A stretch of DNA of 64,000 bases from Anaerolineae bacterium (GTDB lineage Bacteria; Chloroflexota; Anaerolineae; Promineifilales; Promineifilaceae). Below the pieces are notes generated by a model. The model saw only the letters and a program-made list of their open reading frames with translations, was not told where the DNA came from and did no database searches. Below, in pieces: positions 8,934 to 16,214 of the stretch (position 1 is its first letter; each line of letters begins with the position of its first letter). Position numbers and translations under genes: made by a program. The DNA lies in contig JAHDWK010000001.1 in the NCBI GenBank assembly GCA_023382655.1, forward strand, positions 235,089-299,088. The letters run 5' to 3'.

Positions 8934-10589
8934 GTGACTAAACGACTGTTTTTTGTTCTTGGACTGCTGCTAGTTGCAGCGTGTGGCGGGAATGAGGCGC
9001 TGCCGACGGCCGTGCCCACCGCCTCCCTTCCTCAAAACACTGATGTGCAGGGAAGCATTTCCCTCCCCGAAGCCGTCCCTACCGGCGAACTGGCTCCGCT
9101 GCCGCCGCTCTCCGGCGCATCTGGTGGTAGTGGGCTGAGCGGCGGCAGCGCGCCTGGCGGCCAACCGGCCGCTGGCGAAGCGGCAGCTATTGTCATTGCC
9201 GATCCCTTTGCCCAGACCACCTTCACTCTGAACGCCAACCTGCCCACGGAACCGGCGGTAGCGGCCGTGCTGCGCCAGACGCCTACCGGGGAGCTAACCC
9301 CCGACGCCGCCCGCCAGCTTGCCAATCGTTTTGGCTTTACTGGCGAGCTGTATCGCGAGAACTTACTGGCGACGGGCGTGCCCACGGCGGGTGATGCCAC
9401 TATGACAATGCCCACGATCTATTACACTTTTGATGGCCCCCGTACCTTTAGCATTGATCCCTGGTCAGCTAACTACCAGGACAACAGTGCCCCGTATGAC
9501 CCGGCCAACCCGCCCGATTTTGCCACCGCCAGCCAGACGGCCGTGCAATTCCTGGATTCACGTGGCCTGCTCGATTTTCCTTACATCGTTCGGCAGGGCT
9601 TTGGCGGTGATGTGTTGGTACTGCGGCAGGTTAATGGCGAACCCGAAGCGGCTTCGGGCCATCCCCTCAACCAGCCAGAGATTGTCATTGGCGTCAGCCC
9701 AGAGGGGCAGGTCAGTTACGTCAGTTACCAGGTGATGCCCAATCTGGAAATGGTGGGCGACTATCCGCTCATCCCGGCTGCTGACGCCTGGGCGCGGCTG
9801 CAAAATGGGGTCACGGCCAACAACATCGCCTACACTGTCTACCCGGCGGCAGACACGGCCGTAACCAATCCCCTCTCTACCCCGCGATCCTGGCAACGGC
9901 CGTATGCGTCCGGCCAGGCCGTGCAATTGTATGGCTGGCCCAACGCCTTCCTGCCCGCCAGTGGCAGCGGCGCGGCGCGGGTGCAGTTATATCCTTACCA
10001 ATTGGCCGGTAACGAAGAAGTGATCAACCAGATTGCCGAAGCCGCCGGGCAGCAAATTATGGTAGAAGGGGTGATGGGGGATGACGGCCGTACCGTTACT
10101 GTGAACAATTGGTCGCCCACCGACCTGGAACCGCTCACCTGGCAAGGCATCGTGCGGTGTGATGGTGACCGGGTATTGCTCGATGCCGGTGACGGGCAGA
10201 CATTCCAATTGCCGGACACCCCAACCGACCTGCCCGATGGCCTGGAACTGTTTGTGTTCGCCTGGAATAGCCAGCCTGCTGCCGACGCCCCACCGTTGTT
10301 GCAGTGGGAGCGGCTGGATGAAGCCACGCTCCCGGCCGAACTGGCGGCCGTTGACGCCGGAAACCCCATAGAAATTGCGCCACCGGCCTATGAAAGTGTG
10401 ACCATAGACACGGTAGAGTTGGCGTATTTTGTCACCTATTTGTTTGCCGAAGGCACAGCCGATGGCGGCATTCTGGCCGCTCCGACCATTTTGCTGCAAC
10501 CGGCCTGGCGGTTTGCCGGGACGTTGGGCAGTGGCGAAACGGTGGAGTTTTTTGTGCAGGCGGTGGCGGGGGAATTGGTACGGCCGTGA
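8934..10589 (+). CDS. Predicted lipoprotein of unknown function, linked to the octaheme cytochrome
   Basis: A 551-residue protein starting at GTG 8934. AGGAG at 8921-8925 lies 8 bp upstream, which decides for this start over the in-frame ATG at 8910. The signal peptide ends in the lipobox 'LLLVAAC', so it is predicted to be lipid-anchored. A low-complexity Pro/Gly/Ser linker (about residues 25-80) is followed by a globular region rich in short beta-like segments. I recognise no family and see no catalytic motif. The position, 31 bp behind the cytochrome, suggests joint expression and perhaps a surface partner. A 17-bp palindrome with arms CCCGAAGC/GCTTCGGG at 9642-9658 lies inside the gene and encodes 'EPEAASG'. 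Confidence 0.75.
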   Translation: MTKRLFFVLGLLLVAACGGNEALPTAVPTASLPQNTDVQGSISLPEAVPTGELAPLPPLSGASGGSGLSGGSAPGGQPAAGEAAAIVIADPFAQTTFTLNANLPTEPAVAAVLRQTPTGELTPDAARQLANRFGFTGELYRENLLATGVPTAGDATMTMPTIYYTFDGPRTFSIDPWSANYQDNSAPYDPANPPDFATASQTAVQFLDSRGLLDFPYIVRQGFGGDVLVLRQVNGEPEAASGHPLNQPEIVIGVSPEGQVSYVSYQVMPNLEMVGDYPLIPAADAWARLQNGVTANNIAYTVYPAADTAVTNPLSTPRSWQRPYASGQAVQLYGWPNAFLPASGSGAARVQLYPYQLAGNEEVINQIAEAAGQQIMVEGVMGDDGRTVTVNNWSPTDLEPLTWQGIVRCDGDRVLLDAGDGQTFQLPDTPTDLPDGLELFVFAWNSQPAADAPPLLQWERLDEATLPAELAAVDAGNPIEIAPPAYESVTIDTVELAYFVTYLFAEGTADGGILAAPTILLQPAWRFAGTLGSGETVEFFVQAVAGELVRP

Positions 10590-10637
10590 TGAATCAAGAC
10601 CGGGCTTCTAACTTGAAGAGGGTCTAGCGGTCAGGCG

Positions 10638-11399
10638 TCAGGCAGCAATCAACTCTTGTGCCCAGGCCTGGTCTTCTTCGGGAAGTGGGGGATAGGGTGG
10701 CTGTTGGTAGTTGAGGCTGAGGTCGTAACGGGCACGGCCGTATAACTCATGCAAAATCTGGTTCAACTCCACCAACGGCTCCTTGTCGCCGGGCAGCAAT
10801 GGCAGATGGAATGCCGGGATGGGCTGGCGCAAATTAAAGGGATAAAGCTGGGCACGGGGGCGGGTGGAGCCACGACTGACCATGATGCGGTAATCGCTGA
10901 CTACCTTTTTGCCATCCATCGGCATCGGTTCGCCATCGCGCAGTAAATCTATCTCCACTAGGTTCGTCCGGGTGCTAAAAATGTAGCGCCGTTTGCGTTC
11001 GTAGGCTTCCCGTCCCTCGTTATGCAATTTATTGGCCGGGGAGAGCAGTTCCAGCACCGTCACCAATAGGCCGTTGCGGACATCGTGGACTTCCAAAAAA
11101 GTCTCCTCCACCTCATCCGCCATAGGCACAATGATGCTTACCACGCCCGCTTCGGCCAGTGGCAACGCCTGTTTGGCTTGAGTCCGGGTGGGAGAAATAA
11201 CGGACACATCCGGCCGCCCAATAAAAGCCAGGTCATCCGGGGCCACCAGATAAGCCCGCCGTTCCAGGCGCACGTAGTAATCGGGCGCAACCTGCGGTGA
11301 TAACCTGTCTCGGACGGCAGCAATCAGGCTGTTGTGAATATCCGGCCAGAGTGAGGGGTGTTCCAGGTACGGGTCCATGCCCGGAAATGGTGATTTCAT
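10638..11399 (-). CDS. DUF4058 family protein
   Basis: A 253-residue member of DUF4058, a family of unknown function frequent in cyanobacteria, planctomycetes and Chloroflexota. The hallmark start 'MKSPFPGMDPYLEHPSLWPD' fixes the ATG at 11399. The upstream in-frame extension to 11498 is hydrophobic noise with no homology pattern. Other conserved-looking parts are 'RPDVSVI', 'VTVLELLSPANK' and the C-terminal 'YQQPPYPPLPEED'. Family members are suspected to have a restriction-endonuclease-like fold, but no catalytic role is established. The gene ends 48 bp past the lipoprotein gene (convergent) and lies 104 bp downstream of the HerA-like gene on the same strand, so they may be co-transcribed. 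Confidence 0.88.
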   Translation of the reverse strand: MKSPFPGMDPYLEHPSLWPDIHNSLIAAVRDRLSPQVAPDYYVRLERRAYLVAPDDLAFIGRPDVSVISPTRTQAKQALPLAEAGVVSIIVPMADEVEETFLEVHDVRNGLLVTVLELLSPANKLHNEGREAYERKRRYIFSTRTNLVEIDLLRDGEPMPMDGKKVVSDYRIMVSRGSTRPRAQLYPFNLRQPIPAFHLPLLPGDKEPLVELNQILHELYGRARYDLSLNYQQPPYPPLPEEDQAWAQELIAA

Positions 11400-11503
11400 A
11401 ATCCGATTGTACAACAAAATGATCAGCCCCGACATGATTGGCGCTAAAAAATCCGCTAAGCTAAGGATGCGAAGGCGCACGAAGACATGCGAGCGCAAAG
11501 GTT

Positions 11504-13207
11504 TTAGCCAAATAAGGCGTCGTTTAGTTGATCGTCGCTGAGGCCGTCCAGGCCGGAGGGGGTAGCGCTGACCGCTTTCATGTCGGCATAGAACGTTTCG
11601 TCGTAGCGGCGGGATTTAACGGGGATGGGCATTTTTACGCCCCAGCCAAGGAGCAGCACTTCTTCTTTTTCTTGCAGGCGGGCCAACATGCCGCGCAGCT
11701 GGTCGCGCCCGGCTAAGCCGGTGAGGACAGCGCGGATGTCGTCCTCATCCCCCAACCAGCCGGTGATGCGGGTGCCAAGTTGGGACATCACTTCATCGTC
11801 AATACCCGACGGCCGTTGGTCTACCACCAGCAGCGTTACAAAATACTTGCGTAGTTCACGGGCGATAATGCCAAAGGCGGTCTGGTTGGCAAGCTGCGGG
11901 TTGAGCAGTTTGTGCGCCTCCTCAATGGCAATCAGCAGGGGGCGGGGGGCGGCGTGGCCGTGTGTTTTGTGTTGCTCCGTCTGCTTCACCCAATGCTGGC
12001 GAATGCGCCGGGTGAGGATGTTGGACACCAGCAAATAATCCAGGTCGTTGTCGTATGCGCCAAAACTGAGGATGACGTGACGGCCGTTTTCCAGTTTATC
12101 CACAATTTCCGTCACCGCATCTACGGCCGGGCGCTCCACCACATACGGCCGGTCATAAATCAGGCTCAATTTGCGGTGCAGCGCTTCGGCCGCTTTTTCA
12201 TGCACATTGTTTTGCCGCGCCCAGGCGGCCACCGAGTTGGCTGCCGGGAATGTTTTGCCACTTTCTGGGTCTATATCCACCGCCCCCGGTTCCAGCTTCA
12301 TAAATTCGGCAAACCAATTTTTGTCAAAAGCGCGGCTGAGGGCATTGAGCGTCACCCCGGCTGTATCTGTCAGATTCAGCGCCTCGCCCAATAGCTCAAT
12401 ATCGTTTGTCTGGAAGTCAGAGAGGGCGATTTCCAACGTGAAATCCGGTTGTTTGCCGCGCACCATGGCTCCTTTGCCCAATGCCGCTACCTGCACCTTA
12501 TTGCCAAACAGTGAGCGCAGGCCGCGCACCGTCACCATACGGTCGGTGTCGGTATCGTCAAAGGCGTATTCGTTGTGCATGTCAAAAACCAGCGCCCCGG
12601 CCACGTCCTCGCGCATCAGCCCGGCCAGTACCATGCGCGTCAGGAAGCTCTTGCCGGTGCCGGTGGCCCCAAAGATGCCGCTGGAACGTTTGACGAAGCG
12701 GTTCAAATCCAGCCGCACCGGGTAGCCCTGCTCGATGGTGTGGCCGACGACAAACATGCCTTTGCCTTCTTCGCCAAAAATTTGGCCCACGTCGGCGGCG
12801 TCCGCCGAGCGTACCTCGGCGTGGTGGGCGGGCACCGTTTTCACCGGTTTGGGGCCGGGCGTTTCCTGACCCTTTTCCACCCGCGCCAGCCAGACCGCCC
12901 GCTCCGGATCGCCAAAGTCCGGCCCTCTATCCATCAGCAGGGTGGGATACATCATCAGGGTGGTGTAGAGTGTTTTACCGAGTAACGCTTGTTGGATAGG
13001 TGGTTGCAGCCGGTCGGTTTTTTCATCGGCGAAGCGGGGGTCGGTGGCCCCCAGTTGCAGGTCGGTGACCAGGCCAAAGTAGCGGTAACGGCCGTTGTCA
13101 CACACCACAAAGCTACCTTCTTGCACCCGGTCGGCCGGCACCGTCAGCCGGATACGGAACCCTTCCTTCAGCCCCCCGCCCACAATGTAACCAATGCTCG
13201 ATGTCAT
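11504..13207 (-). CDS. HerA-like (DUF87/FtsK-HerA superfamily) ATPase
   Basis: A 567-residue ATPase from ATG at 13207, preceded by AGGGATGG. The extension to 13285 lacks homology pattern. An N-terminal HAS-barrel-like domain covers about residues 1-115. Walker A 'GATGTGKS' is at 180-187 and is followed by the HerA signature 'LVFDMHNEYAF'. Walker B 'LLIAIEEAHKLLNP' is near 435, then 'VVDQRPSGIDDEVMSQLGTR' with the trans-acting Arg region. HerA proteins are hexameric DNA translocases, paired in archaea with NurA nuclease for end resection. Bacterial versions also occur in antiphage systems with Sir2 or DUF4297 partners. No NurA, Sir2 or DUF4297 is adjacent; the neighbours are a DUF4058 gene and, divergently, the helicase island. 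Confidence 0.88.
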   Translation of the reverse strand: MTSSIGYIVGGGLKEGFRIRLTVPADRVQEGSFVVCDNGRYRYFGLVTDLQLGATDPRFADEKTDRLQPPIQQALLGKTLYTTLMMYPTLLMDRGPDFGDPERAVWLARVEKGQETPGPKPVKTVPAHHAEVRSADAADVGQIFGEEGKGMFVVGHTIEQGYPVRLDLNRFVKRSSGIFGATGTGKSFLTRMVLAGLMREDVAGALVFDMHNEYAFDDTDTDRMVTVRGLRSLFGNKVQVAALGKGAMVRGKQPDFTLEIALSDFQTNDIELLGEALNLTDTAGVTLNALSRAFDKNWFAEFMKLEPGAVDIDPESGKTFPAANSVAAWARQNNVHEKAAEALHRKLSLIYDRPYVVERPAVDAVTEIVDKLENGRHVILSFGAYDNDLDYLLVSNILTRRIRQHWVKQTEQHKTHGHAAPRPLLIAIEEAHKLLNPQLANQTAFGIIARELRKYFVTLLVVDQRPSGIDDEVMSQLGTRITGWLGDEDDIRAVLTGLAGRDQLRGMLARLQEKEEVLLLGWGVKMPIPVKSRRYDETFYADMKAVSATPSGLDGLSDDQLNDALFG

Positions 13208-13272
13208 GTTACCATCCCTTTTTGTGTGTCCTGGCAAGATTATACCCATCTTTTTGATGCGTGGTGGTGGGA

Positions 13273-13357
13273 ACGAGTATAGCAACGTTTTGTGGGGAAC
13301 CAGAGAGCCGCCAGATTGCGGCCCAGTCTAATCCCCACGATTCCTTGCTATACTCGT
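13273..13357. repeat. 85-bp inverted repeat at the edge of the AT-rich island
   Basis: Perfect 13-bp arms ACGAGTATAGCAA (13273-13285) and TTGCTATACTCGT (13345-13357), with a second nested pair GTGGGGA / TCCCCAC. It lies between the divergent HerA-like and DUF6883 genes, just outside the octamer-free island. Each arm holds a TATACT box pointing outward, so it could be a divergent operator-promoter or a MITE-like remnant. No second copy was noticed in the window. Confidence 0.7.
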
Positions 13358-13464
13358 GGTAACGGCCGTGCTAACTAAACCGTGAAAGGACATGCTATAA
13401 TTCCGGGCAAAGTTAACCGGAGTAGCTAGATAGGTGTAAAAGCGATGGCACAATTTGAGGTGAT

Positions 13465-13803
13465 ATGAAGTTGCCCAATCACAAGGAGGCCCATATTCCA
13501 GAAGCCAAACTCTATGATTATTTGCTTTCGCCAACACATCCGGTGGGTAAAGGGAAAGCGAAATTTTTCCGGTTATTCGGTTTTAACGAACATAATGCTG
13601 ATGTCTTGGAAGCAGGGTTGTTAGGCATTGCCCAAACAGAGGACGTACTTAAAGTGAATCAAACGCCCTTTGGCGTGAAATATATAATTGATGGGGCTTT
13701 GCTAACACCTGAAAACACAGTGATAAATGTGCGAACCATATGGATTATGGAACCTGGCGAGGAAAGGCCAAGGTTTGTAACGGCGCATCCGCGCGAGAAA
13801 TAG
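13465..13803 (+). CDS. DUF6883 family protein
   Basis: A 112-residue protein starting 'MKLPNHKEAHIPEAKLYDYL', the characteristic opening of DUF6883. It continues with 'SPTHPVGKGKAKFFRLFGF' and ends 'WIMEPGEERPRFVTAHP'. Proteins of this type are commonly found directly beside DUF4926 genes and also as C-terminal modules of polymorphic toxins, so a toxin role is plausible but unproven. The DUF4926 gene begins 15 bp downstream. Codon use is AT-rich compared with the flanking chromosome and no ACGGCCGT octamer is present, suggesting horizontal acquisition together with the next two genes. The start follows 'GAGGTGAT', a good ribosome-binding sequence. Confidence 0.8.
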   Translation: MKLPNHKEAHIPEAKLYDYLLSPTHPVGKGKAKFFRLFGFNEHNADVLEAGLLGIAQTEDVLKVNQTPFGVKYIIDGALLTPENTVINVRTIWIMEPGEERPRFVTAHPREK

Positions 13804-13818
13804 AGTTTATGAGGTAAC

Positions 13819-14052
13819 ATGATGATCAATGAATTGGATACTGTTGTGCTTTCCCACGATCTTGAAGAATATGGTCTGCAACAAGGTGACATTGGTGCGG
13901 TGGTTCATGTCTATAAAAATGGAAAAGCGTATGAAATAGAATTTGTAACCGGTGAGGGCGAGACGATTGCGCTTTTGACGTTAACGCCAGCGGATATTCG
14001 CTTGATGGGCGAACGAGAAATTCTTCATGCACGGGAGCTTGTTCCTGCCTAA
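13819..14052 (+). CDS. DUF4926 family protein
   Basis: A 77-residue protein matching DUF4926: 'LDTVVLSHDLEEYGLQQGDIGAVVHVY' then 'YEIEFVTGEGETIALLTL'. The small beta-barrel-like pattern (D-G-x-G-x-V-V and E-V-E-F) resembles KOW/SH3-type folds. It follows the DUF6883 gene by 15 bp, with GAGGT as ribosome-binding site; the start may be this ATG or the adjacent one at 13822. The pairing suggests a two-gene toxin-antitoxin or effector-immunity unit, with this acidic protein the likely neutralising partner. This is inference from gene order and charge. Its end lies 43 bp before the start I prefer for the next gene. Confidence 0.85.
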   Translation: MMINELDTVVLSHDLEEYGLQQGDIGAVVHVYKNGKAYEIEFVTGEGETIALLTLTPADIRLMGEREILHARELVPA

Positions 14053-14095
14053 AGTTATATACAAAGACAAATCCCAATCAATCCTTCAGTGTTCA

Positions 14096-15541
14096 ATGAG
14101 AATTTTTGTATCCCACCGCTTTCAAAGGGCTTATCGGAAAGGTAGCCCAGGAATACAGCACCTTGCAGAACATGCTATCCATGATTTTGTTCGCAGTTAT
14201 CGCTCGGATCCACATAATACTGTGCGCAGATATGATCGAGTCGCGCACATTCGCAAACAGGTATTAGAAATAGATATCAGTGGAAAAAATCGTCTATTGG
14301 CTCACTTCGCCGAAAAGCAATTGACTCTGTTAGATGTGGGGGAGAAGCGTATAGTCCCTGATTATTCCTTGGGAAAACTTGAACACGATTTGGCAAATCG
14401 TATTAAAGCACCTGACCGATTTTGGCCGGAACGACCATCAGGCTTCTTTACAGAATACATAGACCCAACTATCAAACTATTTGGGTTAGAGCTTCTTCCA
14501 GACTGGATATATTGGCTTGATGAGGAGCAAGATGGTGTACTCTCTACTATCGCGGAAGACCTAGACACGTGGTATTCCCTTCTAAAACTACGTAACGAAG
14601 GGATGATATTTTTTGTGGTTGGCGGTCCAGGAACAGGCAAATCTTGTGTTCTTATTAACCTGCTCAAATGGTATGTTGAACTTAAATTAAATGTTGGTCT
14701 GAGTATGTCACAGGAATTGGTGGAATATGTTGAACGATCCAATCATGCCAGCATTAGCCAGTATTTGGTAAACAATCTGGTTCCAGAGCACGATGTATTG
14801 CTTGTAGACGATCCTAAAAACATGATAACAATCAACCACTATATTCAGTTGGTCGGCCAAGGAAGTGTCAAGTTATTAGTTCTCGCTTTTGACCCCTTAC
14901 AACTGGAAGATTCAATAACTGACAAGAGCTATTATTATTTGATCAACACACATAAGGTCAAAGTACATGCACGTACAACTTGCTACCGTCAAAAGGAAAA
15001 AGTGGGACAGGCTACAAAGAATGCAGCTAATGTAATCGCTGCTTCAACACCTTTCTTGGCTAAAGAGAAGATCAAAAACTATAGAGAGGAACGTAGTGAA
15101 CTCACTCGATTATCCAATGAGTTGCTATTCCGTAATCCTGGTGGGCACACTCCTGTGTACGATGAGGCCACCATACAAAATGTTATTGATGAAGTGAATC
15201 GCATCAATCAACCAGGTTTACTCTGGAAACATTGGTACAACCTTCTAGTAGTAGAATCAGAGAAAGGTGCTTTGCGCCCAGAGTGTTACCAAGCAATTAA
15301 TCGAGTAAAGGCAAAGATTATTTCGTTAAATCAAATTGAGTCCGTGAAGGGGCTGGAATTTCAGCATGTATTCCTTTTCTTGGAACGAAGTCTGTATGAA
15401 CAAATAGAATTTGGATTTGAGGGATCTGGTCAATCTGTCTATAACCGACGACGATTGCTGCGGATTCCTTTTTCGCGCGCTAAAGACAGTTTGGTAACTT
15501 TTGTTTTAGGGGGCAATCTAATTGAATTACCTTACCATTGA
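14096..15541 (+). CDS. RelE/ParE-like domain fused to superfamily I helicase
   Basis: A 481-residue two-part protein. Residues 1-95 look like a RelE/ParE-type toxin fold: 'MRIFVSHRFQRAYRKGS', a two-helix stretch, then 'VLEIDISGKNRLLAHF' and 'LTLLDVGEKRIVPDY', matching the beta-strands of that fold. Residues 160-470 carry helicase motifs: Walker A 'VGGPGTGKS' (176-183), motif II 'LLVDDPKN' (Asp pair near 238, not the usual DE), motif III-like 'AFDPLQ', 'TTCYRQ', motif V 'VKGLEFQHVFLF' (417) and motif VI 'RIPFSRAKDSL' (456). An upstream in-frame ATG at 14027 overlaps the DUF4926 gene by 26 bp; the domain start favours 14096. AT-rich, octamer-free, probably transferred. Likely a defence or TA-type effector; activity unproven. 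Confidence 0.75.
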   Translation: MRIFVSHRFQRAYRKGSPGIQHLAEHAIHDFVRSYRSDPHNTVRRYDRVAHIRKQVLEIDISGKNRLLAHFAEKQLTLLDVGEKRIVPDYSLGKLEHDLANRIKAPDRFWPERPSGFFTEYIDPTIKLFGLELLPDWIYWLDEEQDGVLSTIAEDLDTWYSLLKLRNEGMIFFVVGGPGTGKSCVLINLLKWYVELKLNVGLSMSQELVEYVERSNHASISQYLVNNLVPEHDVLLVDDPKNMITINHYIQLVGQGSVKLLVLAFDPLQLEDSITDKSYYYLINTHKVKVHARTTCYRQKEKVGQATKNAANVIAASTPFLAKEKIKNYREERSELTRLSNELLFRNPGGHTPVYDEATIQNVIDEVNRINQPGLLWKHWYNLLVVESEKGALRPECYQAINRVKAKIISLNQIESVKGLEFQHVFLFLERSLYEQIEFGFEGSGQSVYNRRRLLRIPFSRAKDSLVTFVLGGNLIELPYH

Positions 15542-15591
15542 TAACACGATTAATCTGTTTTCAGCATTCACCGGTTATTTTGCAAAAATGT

Positions 15592-16158
15592 ATGAAAATT
15601 GTTACTCTCTTTCCTGAAGACCAACAAATGATCGAACAGGCAACGGCCGTACTCCACATCGGCTTCCGGGCGCATTATCCCGACGCCTGGGCCGATATGG
15701 CTTCGGCGCGGGCGGAGGTAGAAGGGTTTTTTGATACGGGTCGGATTTGCCGGGTGGCGGTTGGGGAGGATGGCACGGTGTTGGGTTGGGTGGGGGGAAT
15801 TAGCCAGTACAACGGCCGTGCCTGGGAACTACATCCCCTCGTTGTCCATCCTGATTACCAGCGGCAGGGCGTGGGTCGGGCGCTGGTGGCCGATTTGGAG
15901 GCACAGGTGCGGGCGCGGGGCGGTGGGACCATTTTTCTGGGCACGGATGATGAAGATAATCAGACCAGCCTCAGCAATGTAGACCTATACCCCAATCCTC
16001 TGGAGCATCTGGCCCGCATCCAAAACCTGAACCGGCACCCCTTTGAGTTTTACCAGAAGGCAGGTTTTGTCATTGTCGGTACCATTCCCGACGCCAATGG
16101 GCCAGGCAAACCCGACATCCTCATGGCTAAACGAGTGAGCAACGAGATACCCGAATAA
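15592..16158 (+). CDS. GNAT acetyltransferase, AAC(6')-like
   Basis: A 188-residue GNAT-fold N-acetyltransferase from ATG 15592; the longer frame from 15538 overlaps the helicase stop and lacks homology pattern. The acetyl-CoA loop is 'HPDYQRQGVGRALVADLE' (about residues 85-102). The run 'WELHPLVV', 'FLGTDDEDNQTSL', 'HPFEFYQKAGFVIVG' and 'PDANGPGKPDI' closely follows the layout of aminoglycoside 6'-N-acetyltransferases. That suggests an antibiotic- or amine-acetylating role, but environmental members often have unknown substrates. It carries two ACGGCCGT octamers and normal G+C, so it marks the return to resident chromosome after the island. It converges with uvrA across a heptad repeat. Confidence 0.8.
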   Translation: MKIVTLFPEDQQMIEQATAVLHIGFRAHYPDAWADMASARAEVEGFFDTGRICRVAVGEDGTVLGWVGGISQYNGRAWELHPLVVHPDYQRQGVGRALVADLEAQVRARGGGTIFLGTDDEDNQTSLSNVDLYPNPLEHLARIQNLNRHPFEFYQKAGFVIVGTIPDANGPGKPDILMAKRVSNEIPE

Positions 16159-16159
16159 C

Positions 16160-16214
16160 CCGCCTCACTATTTACTGCTCACCGCTTACTGTTCACTGCT
16201 TACTGTTTACTGAC
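16160..16214. repeat. Heptad array, unit TTTACTG / CTTACTG
   Basis: Degenerate 7-bp units (TTTACTG, TTCACTG, CTTACTG, GCTCACC) fill the 34-bp gap between two convergent genes and enter the last codons of uvrA, giving its 'ESVNSKQ' C-terminus. Confidence 0.75.

Noticed and set aside
14027-14095. Upstream start for the toxin-helicase fusion
   Set aside because: It overlaps the DUF4926 gene, and the RelE-like fold begins with the ATG at 14096; kept only as an alternative.
13273-15600. Insertion-sequence-borne or phage-borne island
   Set aside because: No transposase, integrase, tRNA attachment site or second copy of the inverted repeat was seen, so transfer is suggested only by composition.
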